Shown piece after piece: positions 1-9,944 of a stretch of DNA of 64,000 nt (the first letter of the stretch is position 1; each line of letters begins with the position of its first letter). The notes beneath the pieces were generated by a model. That model was not told the DNA's origin and searched no databases. It saw only the letters and a list, made by a program, of their open reading frames with translations. The stretch covers positions 452,242 through 516,241 of the forward strand of contig NW_003314301.1 in the NCBI RefSeq assembly GCF_000143415.4. The letters are read 5' to 3'. The translations under genes and the position numbers were made by a program. The DNA comes from Selaginella moellendorffii. Taxonomy: Eukaryota; Streptophyta; Lycopodiopsida; Selaginellales; Selaginellaceae.

Positions 1-195
1 GAGTTAAATTAGTCATTACAGAAAACAATGAGATTTACTTGGACAAACCTCCAGAAGGCTGTAGTGACAATTAACACTAGAACATGAAGAGGCTCAAGTC
101 CTTAGGTAACAATAATTTTTCTGTGCTCACTCATCTTTGTGTTTATGGAATTCCACTCCACATTTTCAGTGCACTGAACAAAGAGGAACTAGGTT

Positions 196-1080
196 CTACA
201 TTATCTCCATTGTGCCCCGAAAATCTACTATTATATCGCATTCAACAGCATGGACACCAAACATGTCCCAGAGATCATTGTCAAAGATTGTGGTAGCAAG
301 GACTTTAGCGAAAAGCTTGCCGCTCATCAAGTCACGTAGAGAATCTTGGACAAAGAAGAGCCCGACCTTCCTGTTGACCCCAATGCCCTGGAGGTCCACC
401 ACCACGCACTTTCTAAACCCCACCGTGTCCACAGCATCCAGCTCCTTGACGGGATCCTCTCCGTTGTCAGAAGGCGCCTTGATCAACTTCCTGACCGACA
501 ATGCCATCAGCATGCCCCTGTAGTCCTCGTAGCTGACAATCCACTCGAGCGCATTGTACTTCAATGCCTTGGTAGGCACTGTGAGAGGATGTTGCCAGTT
601 GAAACCTGCTTCCGCCAGATCGTAGTATCCTTGTAATTCTCAGAAATACTTTGAGAAACCTCGTCTTGCACATGTTTGTCGATTACAAACGCAGGAGGCA
701 TGGGAATCAGGCCGAGCTCGAATGAAGAGACGCACCTGACGGCTTCGATACTCCTGATCTGGCATGCCTTCAGCGGCTCCATCGAGGACGCCATCTCTGG
801 GTCATACAAGTAGGCAGGCAAGCTCCAGGGCGTCGGCCAGGTGCGCGGGATCTTCATGCTGGCGACGCAGGCCGGGGCAGTCTCAGTGAGCGTCTCGAAT
901 GTACTCGTTGAGCAATTCTAGGGGGCTAGCCGCGCGCAGTGAACTCATTGTCGTAGCAGATATCGGAGAAGAGAAACAGGGAGGTCGTGCTGCTGTCGCA
1001 GACGAGCTGGAGAGGAGGAGCAGGAGTTCGTGTGAGTGTGCTGCATGCGCAAGCGGATCGACCAATAGCTGCAATAGCCT
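196..1080 (-). pseudogene. Decayed copy 1 of an unidentified multicopy gene family
   Basis: I do not recognise the protein. Reading the minus strand, a segment near 1075-900 contains TTSLFLFSDICYDNEF. Positions 857-580 contain MEPLKACQIRSIEAV and FELGLIPMPPAFVIDK. Positions 579-196 contain TKALKYNALEWIVSYEDYRG and FRKCVVVDLQGIGVNRK. The same blocks recur in the same order at 2540-3104 plus 5708-5990, and at 9466-9906, so this is a real dispersed family rather than chance open frame. The blocks lie in different frames here: a one-base shift near 580-600 separates VSTGNILS from TKALKYN, and a stop interrupts the first block. No catalytic motif, membrane segment or signal peptide is evident. It may be a lineage-specific gene family or the cargo of an unseen element. 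Pseudogene status is well supported; function is unknown. Confidence 0.55.
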
Positions 1081-1110
1081 GATGTCAGCCGGGCTCTCGT
1101 GTATCCTCTA

Positions 1111-2530
1111 CCACAACCAAGGGTTTAGGTAAGTTCAGACACGTAAAAGGAAGAATTCAGAATGGTGGTGCATAAGTACCTGCATGGTTGCATCGGACAC
1201 TTCCTCCTCAATTCCACTAACCAGGGGTGACGCGCTAGAGCTCATGGTAATCGTGGTGATCACCACTACGTTTCCTGCACTGGACGACCGTTTTTAAGTC
1301 TATTTTTCTTTGCACTTTTTGCAATACCTCGTCTGGTGGGAGTGAGTTCTCCGAGTAAAGTAGGCTTACGAAATGCACCTGATGAAGCAAAGCCAGCGAG
1401 TTAAACAAATCAAACCATGGTTTCTTCCTTCGGGAGAAACGTCTTTGAATTATGATGGGATCCACAGGCTCAGATCCCTCTTGGCACTCTGGTGTCTTCC
1501 ACTCCAGGCCGCGGGTGACCCGAGGAGTCGTTTGTGGATTGAAAGTTGGGGCTCTTGAGCTATAATCCACGTGAGCATCGTGCTGGTAAGTTGGTTTGAA
1601 GTTGATTGTATTATAAGTTCTGATCTCAGGGTCTAGAAATGCTCAACTTTGCTTGGTATTGGACAGTTTTAAGTGCTCATTGAGCTATAGTACATGGTTA
1701 TGATGGTTGGCAAATAAGGTGGCCACATTGAAGATGAGGGACCGTGGGGTGAACAATGGATTGCATTCATGTGTCTTATGCTTCTTAGATAAACTATATT
1801 AAGCCTTCAATCTATGGCTTCATGCTGCACTCCACTATTGCTCACTCCTCCTGCAATTCAAACAGCTAATGTCATTTGTCGCTTTCTTCATTCGGGCAAC
1901 AACGATCATCAGTGCGGATTTACTCCTGCTTCAATCGATTCGATTCATTGCCGGGACGATCGAGAATCCACCAGTATTTCGAAAGCCATCTCCTTCAAGG
2001 CATCTGGTTTCTCCTGCAAGCATAAAGTGTGTCAAGTACCTCCGTCATCATTCAATTCTTTTGAAAAGCAATGCTGGTGTTTCGGCCAAACTGGTGTTTC
2101 GGCCAAAATTGAAAACCCTCTGTCAAAGTTGAGTACGCCGGTCTATGGACTGACCAAATGGGCATACCTTGAAGTGCTTTCTTTGACAATAATATAGAAA
2201 GTATCTGACCTTTCTTCTTGGGGAACTTGCGAAAGCTCGTCTTCCAGCTTTTGTGAGTGAGAAGATCTTCTTATTCTTCCTCTGGAGTTGAGCCTACATG
2301 AAAGACCAACCAAGAGACTAAGTTTCTAACAATGAAAAGAAATGCAATAAGAAAATGCACCTGTCTTTCACGTTGAAACCACATAATCACCTTCTCATCT
2401 CGCCCATTCTCTCACGACAATCAACGAAACTCGAGGACCACTTGTAAGAATGACCGCAAAGTTCTTATACCTAAACTTGGACGGCATGGTGGTGTGGCGG
2501 CGACTGTGTCCAGGTGAGTGACGGTAAACG
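1111..2530. other. Stretch without a recognisable gene
   Basis: Two open frames occur, 111 codons on the minus strand (1235-1570) and 127 codons on the plus strand (1814-2197). Neither shows a recognisable domain, neighbouring exon or plausible splice structure. A short direct repeat of CTGGTGTTTCGGCCAAA sits at about 2068-2106. I do not call a gene here. Confidence 0.4.
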
Positions 2531-2539
2531 AGAGCCCGG

Positions 2540-3104
2540 CTGACATCAGGCTCACGTGCGCTGCAGCTATTGTCGATCCGCTCGCACATGCAGCACACTT
2601 GCACGAACCCCTGCTCCTCCTCTCCAGCTCCTCTACGACAACACGACCTCCCTGCTTCTCTTCTCCGATCTCTGCTACGGCAGTGAGTTCATGGCTCGAG
2701 AATCGCTCAACCAGTACATGACCAGCGCTCACTTCGACATCTGCGTCGCCGGCACGCAGATGCCGCCTACTGGCCGACACCCTGGAGCCTGCCTGCCTGC
2801 TTTTATCTATTCCCACGGACTCTCCCTGCCTCGTCCCCAATAAGTGTTTTCATTGAGATGCCACCCTCGATGGAGCCGCTGAAGGCATGCCAGATCAGGA
2901 GCATTGAAACTTTCGAGTGCATCTCATCGTTCGAGCTCGGCCTGATTTCCATTCCTACGATCTGGCAGAACCGGGTTTCAACCAGCAACATCCTTCTCGG
3001 GGCGCCAACCAAGGCTTTCCAAGTACAACGCACTTGAGTGGATTCTCAAGGATTACCAAGGCATGCCGATGGTACTATCGGTCAGGAAGTTCATCAAGGG
3101 GTGT
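2540..3104 (+). pseudogene. Decayed copy 2, 5' part, of the unidentified family
   Basis: The plus strand carries the same ordered blocks as the copy at 196-1080: a TTSLLLFSDLCYGSEF segment near 2640-2690, MEPLKACQIRSIE with SSFELGLISIP near 2868-2955, then KYNALEWILKDYQGMPMVL and VRKFIKG running up to 3100. The blocks are in different frames, and part of the central section present in the other copies is missing. The copy stops abruptly at 3104, where a copia-like retrotransposon begins. The rest of the same gene copy resumes at 5708. Function unknown. Confidence 0.6.
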
Positions 3105-3229
3105 TGATGGAATGGGAAAAGCTACTGTTGAATGCTTGTTGTATATTGTCTTATATACTTGTTCATAATCTCTTCTAGATTCCTGCTGCAGATTCCTATG
3201 TCCTTGACACCTTGATTTCTGCTCTAACA
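3105..3229 (-). repeat. LTR (3' LTR in element orientation) of the copia-like element
   Basis: 125 bp, about 85-90% identical by eye to 5576-5707. It contains a TATATA segment and is followed by the purine-rich tract read on the minus strand. Confidence 0.82.
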
Positions 3230-5557
3230 CTCCCCCTCGATCTAATCCATCCTAGAGATCCGATCGTATCACTTACTCCCCCTAGGTTGGTACGGTCCTA
3301 GCTTGTGGTGAACTGTTGTGTCCAGAGTTGCCTTTGTAAGCAGCTCGCACTCTAAGCATGGAGCATTGGAACCAGTAGTGGCTCATCTTGGAGTTCCAGC
3401 AGCTCCTTCTCATCGATCCTGAGCTCCACACTCAAGCTCGTGATTGTACAGCATGTACTGGTATACGATCATGTTGTCAGTGGACTCCTCAGCTCTGCTA
3501 AGTGATCAAGGAATAAGCTTTTCATGCTTGATCTGAAGAGGAACCTGACAAATCGCCCCTCTCCTCAAATTCGTGCCCCATGGGCATCGCCACCACGATC
3601 ACAATGCCCATCAGTAGCAAGTGTTGAGATCTTCCTGAGAAAGTGTTCATTCTTTTCATGACATAACTGGCGATCAACTGTGTTGTCATTCAGGGTTGTT
3701 CGCAGTTCAAAATATAGTGTGTTTCTTTAGCTCCCCTCCATAGCAGCATTGCATGCTACAACTGCATTAGTGAATTAAAATAATATACCTGGTTGTAGAT
3801 TGTTTATTGTTTATTGTCAAAGTTCAAAATCCTAGCTTGTGGACGGCAGCTATGTTGGCCCGGATAGTCTCTCTCATCTCCACATCCTCCTTGTCAATGA
3901 ACATGGTGATCCCTGGAGAGAGCTCTGGCATTCCATCTGGGCAACAAGCTCTCGAGCTCCACGCTCCTCAGCACACAGCTCTTGCATCAGCTTGCCGCTG
4001 CTGTCCTGGATCGAGTTGCTCTCCAAGAAGAACCTGGTGGTGTCCTTGTATGAGTGCCAGAAGGAGTGCTCGTCCAAATATATGACTTGAGAAACACGTT
4101 CTGGTAAAGTATCTCTTTTTTCTCCCCCTTAGAACATAGTAGGATCAATGAGAAGAAACACCTGCGCTCCTTAAGAAGTTTTCAATATATTTGTGTGCCC
4201 ATGTGACATTAGGAGATACTATAAATTTAAAAATTATTTATTGGGATTTATCATTTTCTGGCTAGACCTGTAAAGTGTTTGGGAAGACTAAATACCAAAT
4301 TGGTCTATTAGACCTACACTTTCTAGGGTCAATACCATGTAAAATTGTGGAGGCTCCAGGAGTGCTATGGAATTGTATGTTCCTCTAAGAGTGGCAAATC
4401 TACTTAGTACTAATATAATAGTATCTTGATAGCATTGTAACATGCCCACTTTGGTTTATTCCCAGAAATAAGAAATACATTGGTCTTGATTAAGTAGAGA
4501 ACATTTTCCCTTCAACACCCGTACAAATTTGCATCCCCGCCTCACACCTTGGCCATGAGATCGCTGAGCATCTCAAATGCTTCTCGGCGAGCCTGACTGC
4601 CAGGACAGTCATAAAGAACTTTTTACACCAAAGTAACATCGGCCATCGCTGAGAGTCACCCGAGCCCCGCTAGAAACGCTGCTTTGACGTCGACGAGTTT
4701 TGGATCGCCAACCTTGAGCTTCGCGAGCCTGCCACCGCTGGAACCCACAAGATTGGAGAGCTTGTTGCGGCTAGAAGTCACGTCTTCCACTTCGCCACCT
4801 CGTGGAACAAGCCCCGGCCGTGTCGATGGTAAAGCTCGAGCTTCCTTGCAGTGCACTCAAGGAAGCCTTTCCACCGCCAAGGAGCTTCTCCACATCGTCG
4901 AGCAATCCAGGGCCCTCGAATGGCTGGATAGGGCTAAAGAAACTCTCCAGCACTGTCAAACCAACCGATTGAGTTCCTGTATCCCCCGGTGTATGCACAA
5001 AGAACACTGCCAGATGACAGCTCGCAAAGAAAGTCTCCGCGATTTCCCTGCCAGCGCAGTAGGTCTCGCACAGAGCAGCACTAATTTCCACGGGGAAATC
5101 CTTCTGAATCCCTGCTGTGTCCTTCCAGTGATGAAATCTGCTCGTTGCTAAGTGACCTTCGGATGCCTGTTAGTGCCCATCACATCACTGCCACCGTCGA
5201 CATCTCAACCATGTATACTAAGTGTCAATCTCGACGGTGCCTCCAGAACAAGATCAACTTGATCGCTTGCTCCACCAAATTCTGTTCAGCCTTATCCTGA
5301 ACATGCCTCATGTTCAAGCTCTTGACTGCTGAGCATCGGACTTGCATGCAAATCCACTCAAGATTGGAAACATTGCTTGCCTGACCCTATCACTGTTCCA
5401 TGCAGCTTGCTGCCGCCTATCAAAAAACCTCTACAGAGACAGAGTGTGGGGGAAGAAGCCCTACTGAGGCAGAGCTTCACCTGTGATGGCTCTCATGATC
5501 TGCATTACGTTGCTCGAGTGAACTGGATCAAGCCCACTGCCCGAATAGAGGTGAACA

Positions 5558-5575
5558 GAATAGTCTCTGGTACCA
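5558..5575 (-). other. Primer-binding site of the copia-like element
   Basis: Read on the minus strand, the bases next to the right LTR are TGGTACCAGAGAC. This differs little from TGGTATCAGAGC, the sequence complementary to the 3' end of plant initiator Met-tRNA. Confidence 0.75.
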
Positions 5576-5707
5576 TGATGGAACGGGAAAAGCTACTGTT
5601 GAATGCTTGTTGTATACAGTCTTATATATTAATTCATCTCCTTTAATCTCTCCTAGATTTCTGCTGCAGATTCCTGTGCCCTTGACACCTTGATTCCTGC
5701 TCCAACA
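5576..5707 (-). repeat. LTR (5' LTR in element orientation) of the copia-like element
   Basis: 132 bp partner of 3105-3229. It ends CCAACA and is followed directly by the TSD copy GGTGT at 5708-5712. Confidence 0.82.
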
Positions 5708-5990
5708 GGTGTGCTGCCAACGGAGAGGATCCTGTCAAGGAGCTGGATGCTGCCAACGCAGTAGGGATCAGAAAGTGCGTGGTGGTGGACCTCTGAGGCA
5801 TTGGCATCAACAGGAAACTCGGGCTCTTCCTTGTCCAAGAGGCTCTAGGCGACGTGATGAGCCACATTGCGAAAGTCCCTGCTACCGCAATCTTTGATGA
5901 TGATCTCTGGGGATAGTCGCCAAGGATACTGCTGAATGCGATGTAGTAGATTTTGGAGGGGCAATGGAGATAATGCTGCTGAAGCCAGAA
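5708..5990 (+). pseudogene. Decayed copy 2, 3' part, of the unidentified family
   Basis: This continues the gene copy cut by the copia-like element. The plus strand reads NGEDPVKELDAANAVGIRK and CVVVDL, then an in-frame TGA, then GIGINRKLGLFLVQEAL and AIFDDDLW. The matching blocks in the minus-strand copy at 196-579 have the same order and spacing. Removing 3105-5707 and one GGTGT restores the continuity seen in the copy at 9466-9906, so the split is due to that insertion. The nonsense codon shows the copy is dead or was already decaying. Function unknown. Confidence 0.6.
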
Positions 5991-6972
5991 TCTAGTCCCT
6001 AGGTAAGTTGATCTTTGTTGTAATGACTTTTATTCGCAAGAAAGTTAAAATTGAACAAACATTGTTTAGGTAAATTCATTTCGACACAGGATTTCTTTTG
6101 AGCTGGTGAGTGTTTTTTTTTTATTGTTAGTTTTGCACGGGACAGCGATCTCAAGTTGACGTTGTCGAGAAGAACTTGAGAAGAACAAATCCTTTGTTGA
6201 AAGCAGAGGCGCACACACACAGAAGGTGAGAACTCTATATCACTGATTATGTTCAAGCTAAAATTCCATGTGTGGATCAGGCACTTGATTGTGATGAGAT
6301 GACCCATGTCCATCTACCCATTCATAATAATGCAGAGCATTGAGATGGTGGACTTTGGGGAGCTGATGAGAAAAACATATAAAAATCAACTACCCCTAGG
6401 TCTTTGCTCTTTACTTTGCTATAGCCTCAATCCTGCCTCTAGAATGTGGTCTTCGCTAGAAGCGGCTCAAGAGAAGCGCTTTGCAGGAAATTTCCTGAAG
6501 TTTATGAAGTGGCTCAGTTACTTTGCTATAGCCTCAATCGTGCATGCCTCAGTTATCTGTGAGGCAAATATAGCATTTTTTATTGGCATGATAAAACACC
6601 ATCGAAGTTCATGCCATGAAAATAAGAGAAACCGAAAGAACTACGCTTACCAACACTTTTGTATCCAGCGAAAGTCTTTTGGTTCGTCTTGCAAAGCGGT
6701 GTCTCTTTGGTTTTTCGCCAGTCCTTGCGCGCCAAGAAAACTTACTCAAGAATGAAAGTTAAAAAGCATTCTCCGGAACTCTAAAACGAGGGTGCACAAG
6801 ATTGTTTCGCAGTTAAACCATCAGCCCACACCCAATTCTCGCAATAGCCTCGGATTGGAACACCCTGTAGATCGAGTCACAGCGAAAACTTCGAAGCTTG
6901 CCTTGTTCATGGGTAGGGCCTACGAACCAAATCTGTGCAATCCGAGACTTCTTTTCTTCCAGTTCCATATAT
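5991..6972. other. Stretch without a recognisable gene
   Basis: A 149-codon open frame (6306-6755, plus strand) has no recognisable domain and an unconvincing composition. No RNA gene or repeat structure was seen. Confidence 0.4.
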
Positions 6973-6980
6973 GCAGTCCT

Positions 6981-8153
6981 CAGTGCTTCAAAACATGCCG
7001 TGCACCATGGCGTGTTGGCGTGGTGACACGAACACGGCCCCCAGCTGTGTTAACACGGGCCATGTTCATTGACTCGGTCAATGCTCCAAAACACAGTTCC
7101 AAACACGGTTGAAACACGGTCAAATACTGTGTGACCACGCCGTGTTCTAAAACAATAGCTCATGTGGTTCACGTGAGCATTTTGCGCTTTGATGTTTTCT
7201 TGTCTTGCGATCAATAAAAAATTCCTGCGATCAATCAAAAAGTTTTTCCATCGATCTATGGCAATTTTCTTGGGCTGGGAATGCCTTCTCTAGGATTCTA
7301 GCGCTGGAGTGGGAGGAATGGCGCCTGTGATTGGGAAGGTCTACGAGGGGATGGATCAGATGAGCAAGAACATCCGTCAACAAGAGGAGAACAATCTTAG
7401 GTATGAGGAGCTAAACCAACTGATTTCAAACAGGTGGTGGGCTTATCATAGCACTTTTCACTCTATGGCATACATGCTTGATCCAGAGTTTCAGGGGTGA
7501 GGACAGGAAAAATCCAGGGAAGTTTCCAAAGATTGGAACATGTACTTGGAGATCCAGTTCCTTGACTATCAGCAAAGGTCAACTATAAAAAATCAGCTTT
7601 GCCAATACAAGAACTTGGAGGGTAGTTTTGGCACCGGGGACTCTCAGATGGATTGTACAACAAAGGGTTCTATGTAGTGGTGGGAAAACAATGGCTACTC
7701 AGGTCCAGATTTGCAAAGGTTGGTAATTCGAGTGCTTAGTTAGGCAAGTTCTTCCTCATTTGTGGAGCAATTGTTCAGCATTTTTGGGCACATCACTTCA
7801 AAGAAGAGGAATTGCTTAGTAGTGAGCCGGATTGCAGACTTGGTATTTGTGGCTAGTAATACCAAGTTGATAGGGAGCCACACTTCTTATGACAAGTTTG
7901 TGGGATTGAGCCAAACAAGAAGTATTCCTCAAATTACTGATGCTGATATTGAAGCTATGGAAGAAGAGGACGAAGACGAAGATGATGATCCTGCTAATGA
8001 GGAGCTTCTAGATGAGATGGAGTGATAAGTAGAATATTCTAGAGAATATTCGTGTTTTCACCCGTGTTTATCCGTGTTCAATTCCGTGTTCCGTGTTCAT
8101 GTTCAAAAAATTGAATCCCATGTTCATGTTCATGTTCGTGTTTTGAAGCTATG
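6981..8153 (+). mobile_element. hAT-superfamily DNA transposon, internally deleted
   Basis: The element is bounded by an exact 8 bp TSD, GCAGTCCT, at 6973-6980 and 8154-8161. Its ends are imperfect inverted repeats: CAGTGCTTCAAAACAT on the left, CATAGCTTCAAAACAC on the right read in reverse. Inside each end are many copies of the heptamer AACACGG or its complement CCGTGTT (roughly 7000-7145 and 8050-8145), the kind of subterminal motif hAT transposases bind. The body holds a decayed transposase C-terminus. At 1.17 kb it is far shorter than an autonomous hAT element of 3-5 kb. Confidence 0.88.
7318..8025 (+). pseudogene. hAT transposase C-terminal remnant (dimerisation region)
   Basis: Plus-strand reading gives a Trp-rich segment (ISNRWWAYHSTFHSMAYML). 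After several in-frame stops comes the hAT C-terminal signature: WWENNGYSGPDLQRLVIRVL, then SSSSFVEQLFSIFGHI, then KKRNCLV and DLVFVASNTKL. This matches the known hAT order of WW, LA-R-L, SSxxxER-S and NRL. An acidic tail (EEEDEDEDDDPANEE) follows before the stop at 8023-8025. At least three nonsense codons (about 7498, 7675 and 7741) and loss of the N-terminal zinc finger and catalytic core make it non-functional. It lies entirely within the transposon bounded by GCAGTCCT. Confidence 0.85.
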
Positions 8154-8311
8154 GCAGTCCTAGCTCGCCCGAGACACTTGTCGCTGTGCCCAAGCGATTC
8201 ATCACCTCTGCGTTCATGCTAGTGCCCCAGAAATACTCACAGATCATCCACACCTCTAGTTAGGACCACTGCCTAGCTTGCATGAACCCAATGGTGTTTT
8301 TGTTATTTTTT

Positions 8312-8590
8312 GTTTGCTCAAGCAAGACTTATAGAGAATATACCTAGATTGGATATTCAAGAATATTTTATCATCTATCGGTTATTATTCATTTAAATTA
8401 ATTTTGTATATATAAACTATAAACATATTTATAATTTATAAACTTTCCTAAACATTTTCTAGTATATTCTTGTTTATTCTACTATTTAGCAATAAGATTA
8501 ATCTTTATTTATAAATCATAAAAATGTTTATAATTGTTAATAAATTAGATTATTCAAAAATACTACTATTAAGAAAACTAAGTGCGAGGC
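8312..8590. mobile_element. AT-rich MITE-like repeat
   Basis: About 280 bp of very AT-rich sequence starts near TTTTTTGTTTGCTCAAGC and ends near CTACTATTAAGAAAACT. Internal blocks such as AAGATTAATCTT and TTTATAATTTATAAAC are shared with 27213-28251. The ends are decayed inverted versions of GGTTTGCTTAA and TTAAGCAAACC. No coding capacity. Superfamily not determined. Confidence 0.55.
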
Positions 8591-9440
8591 ACAGCAAATT
8601 ATTTAATTTAACAACTTATTGTTATTATTATACACAATACTTAATATCAACATAGATATTTAACTTATGTTGAATATAGCTACCATCCTGCAAAGTGCTA
8701 CTGGTACCAATACCTAGTCACTGGGACATACAACAATTAAACCATAGACTAGATGGTAGAGGGCCAAAAATGTCCTCTATTCCAGCAAAAATATTCGGAA
8801 AAATAATACTTTTAAATAAATTTGCTTTGATACTGTCCAGAAAAAGGGATGCTAATGCCAGAGGCAATGTCGACCACAACTTGAACACTTCAGGAACTCA
8901 GTGAATGATGTAACATGAATTTTGCAACAGTTACATGCAAAATTTATTACCACTGGCATCAAAATCACTTCAACTTTTATGCAAACAACCTATCACTACT
9001 GGGAGGATTTTTCTCTATACATAAATCAAATATAAGAAAGAGAGCCACATTGAAGCAGCTAAGCACATCAAAGTGTGACTGCTCCACAAAAAGAACCCAT
9101 TCACAGAACAAGGGTCCTTGCCACAAAGATTCAGGTGAAACCCAAGCAGGTTGGATCATTGCAGGGCAAATGAATCATACCATAGGTTCAAAGAACTGTA
9201 AAAAGCACAGTTTCCTTCTGAATCAGAACAGTGTCATTGGAACCAGCAATCTGTAAGAGAGTTAAATTAGATGTACACTAGAAACTGACTCAACCTGAAT
9301 ATATAGAGAATATATGTCTTTGAGCATTCGCTTCACTTGCTTCAAGATCCATTACTGTCATTGTCCTTTGGTACACACAAAAGATTGATTTACCCATCAT
9401 AGAAACAACAAGACTTACCACTTGAGAATGAGGTTCTGGC
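8591..9440. other. Stretch without a recognisable gene
   Basis: AT-rich. A 113-codon plus-strand frame (8915-9256) has no recognisable domain or splice context. Nothing else seen. Confidence 0.4.
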
Positions 9441-9465
9441 TTGAGGAGCATGATCTCCATTGCAA

Positions 9466-9906
9466 CTATATCGCACTTGGCATCTTTTGCAGTCCCCTAG
9501 ACACCAAGCTTGCCCTAGAGATCAAGACGAAGAAGAGCCCAACTTTCCTGTTGACACCAATTCCCCGGAAGGTCCACCACCATGCACTTTCTAATCCCCA
9601 CCGTATCCACAACATCCAGCTCCTTGACAGGATCCTTTCCATTGGTGGCACACCCTTGATAAACTTCTTGACCAATAGTATCATTAGCATGCCCCTGTAG
9701 TCCTTGTAGCTAACAATCCACTCGAGCGTATTGTACTTCAATGCCTTGGTAGACATTGGTTGAAATCTGATCATAGCATCCTTGTATTTCTTAGAAATAC
9801 TTTGAGCAGCCTCCGCTTGTATGGGTTTGTCAATCACAAACTTAATTGGAATGGGAATCAGGCCGAGCTTGTATAAAGAGACACACCCAATCACTTCAAT
9901 GCTCAT
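9466..9906 (-). pseudogene. Decayed copy 3 of the unidentified family
   Basis: The minus strand reads LYKLGLIPIPIKFVIDK, then YKDAMIRFQP, TKALKYNTLEWIVSYKDYRG and KKFIKGV in one frame. A frame shift follows, so the conserved block continues as ERILSRSWML rather than GEDPVKELDA, and then returns to GIGVNRKVGLFFV. The order matches the copies at 196-1080 and 2540-5990. This copy lacks the copia insertion and so shows the empty target site around AAGGGTGTGCC. Its 5' end adjoins the truncated edge of an old family A retrotransposon. Function unknown. Confidence 0.6.
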
Positions 9907-9944
9907 GATCTGGCAATTGGATTCCCACTTCGATCACTTCTATA

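Larger units (their letters stand above)
3105..5707 (-). mobile_element. Small Ty1/copia-like LTR retrotransposon, minus orientation
   Basis: Near-identical terminal repeats of about 125-132 bp (3105-3229 and 5576-5707) start TGATGGAA and end CTCYAACA. The element is flanked by a perfect 5 bp TSD, GGTGT (3100-3104 and 5708-5712). A primer-binding site, TGGTACCAGAGAC on the minus strand, abuts the right LTR. A purine-rich tract, GATCGAGGGGGAG on the minus strand, abuts the left LTR, which fixes the orientation. The interior is only about 2.3 kb. The one pol-like trace is LTKATLDTTVHHKL near the minus-strand 3' end, reminiscent of the end of copia RNase H. Other open stretches on the minus strand (5091-4656, 4077-3874) look protein-like but not retroviral and may be captured host sequence. 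The element cannot be autonomous. Confidence 0.82.

Noticed and set aside
1235-2197. 111- and 127-codon open frames as hypothetical genes
   Set aside because: No domain, no splice partner and no similarity to other parts of the window; length is within chance expectation.
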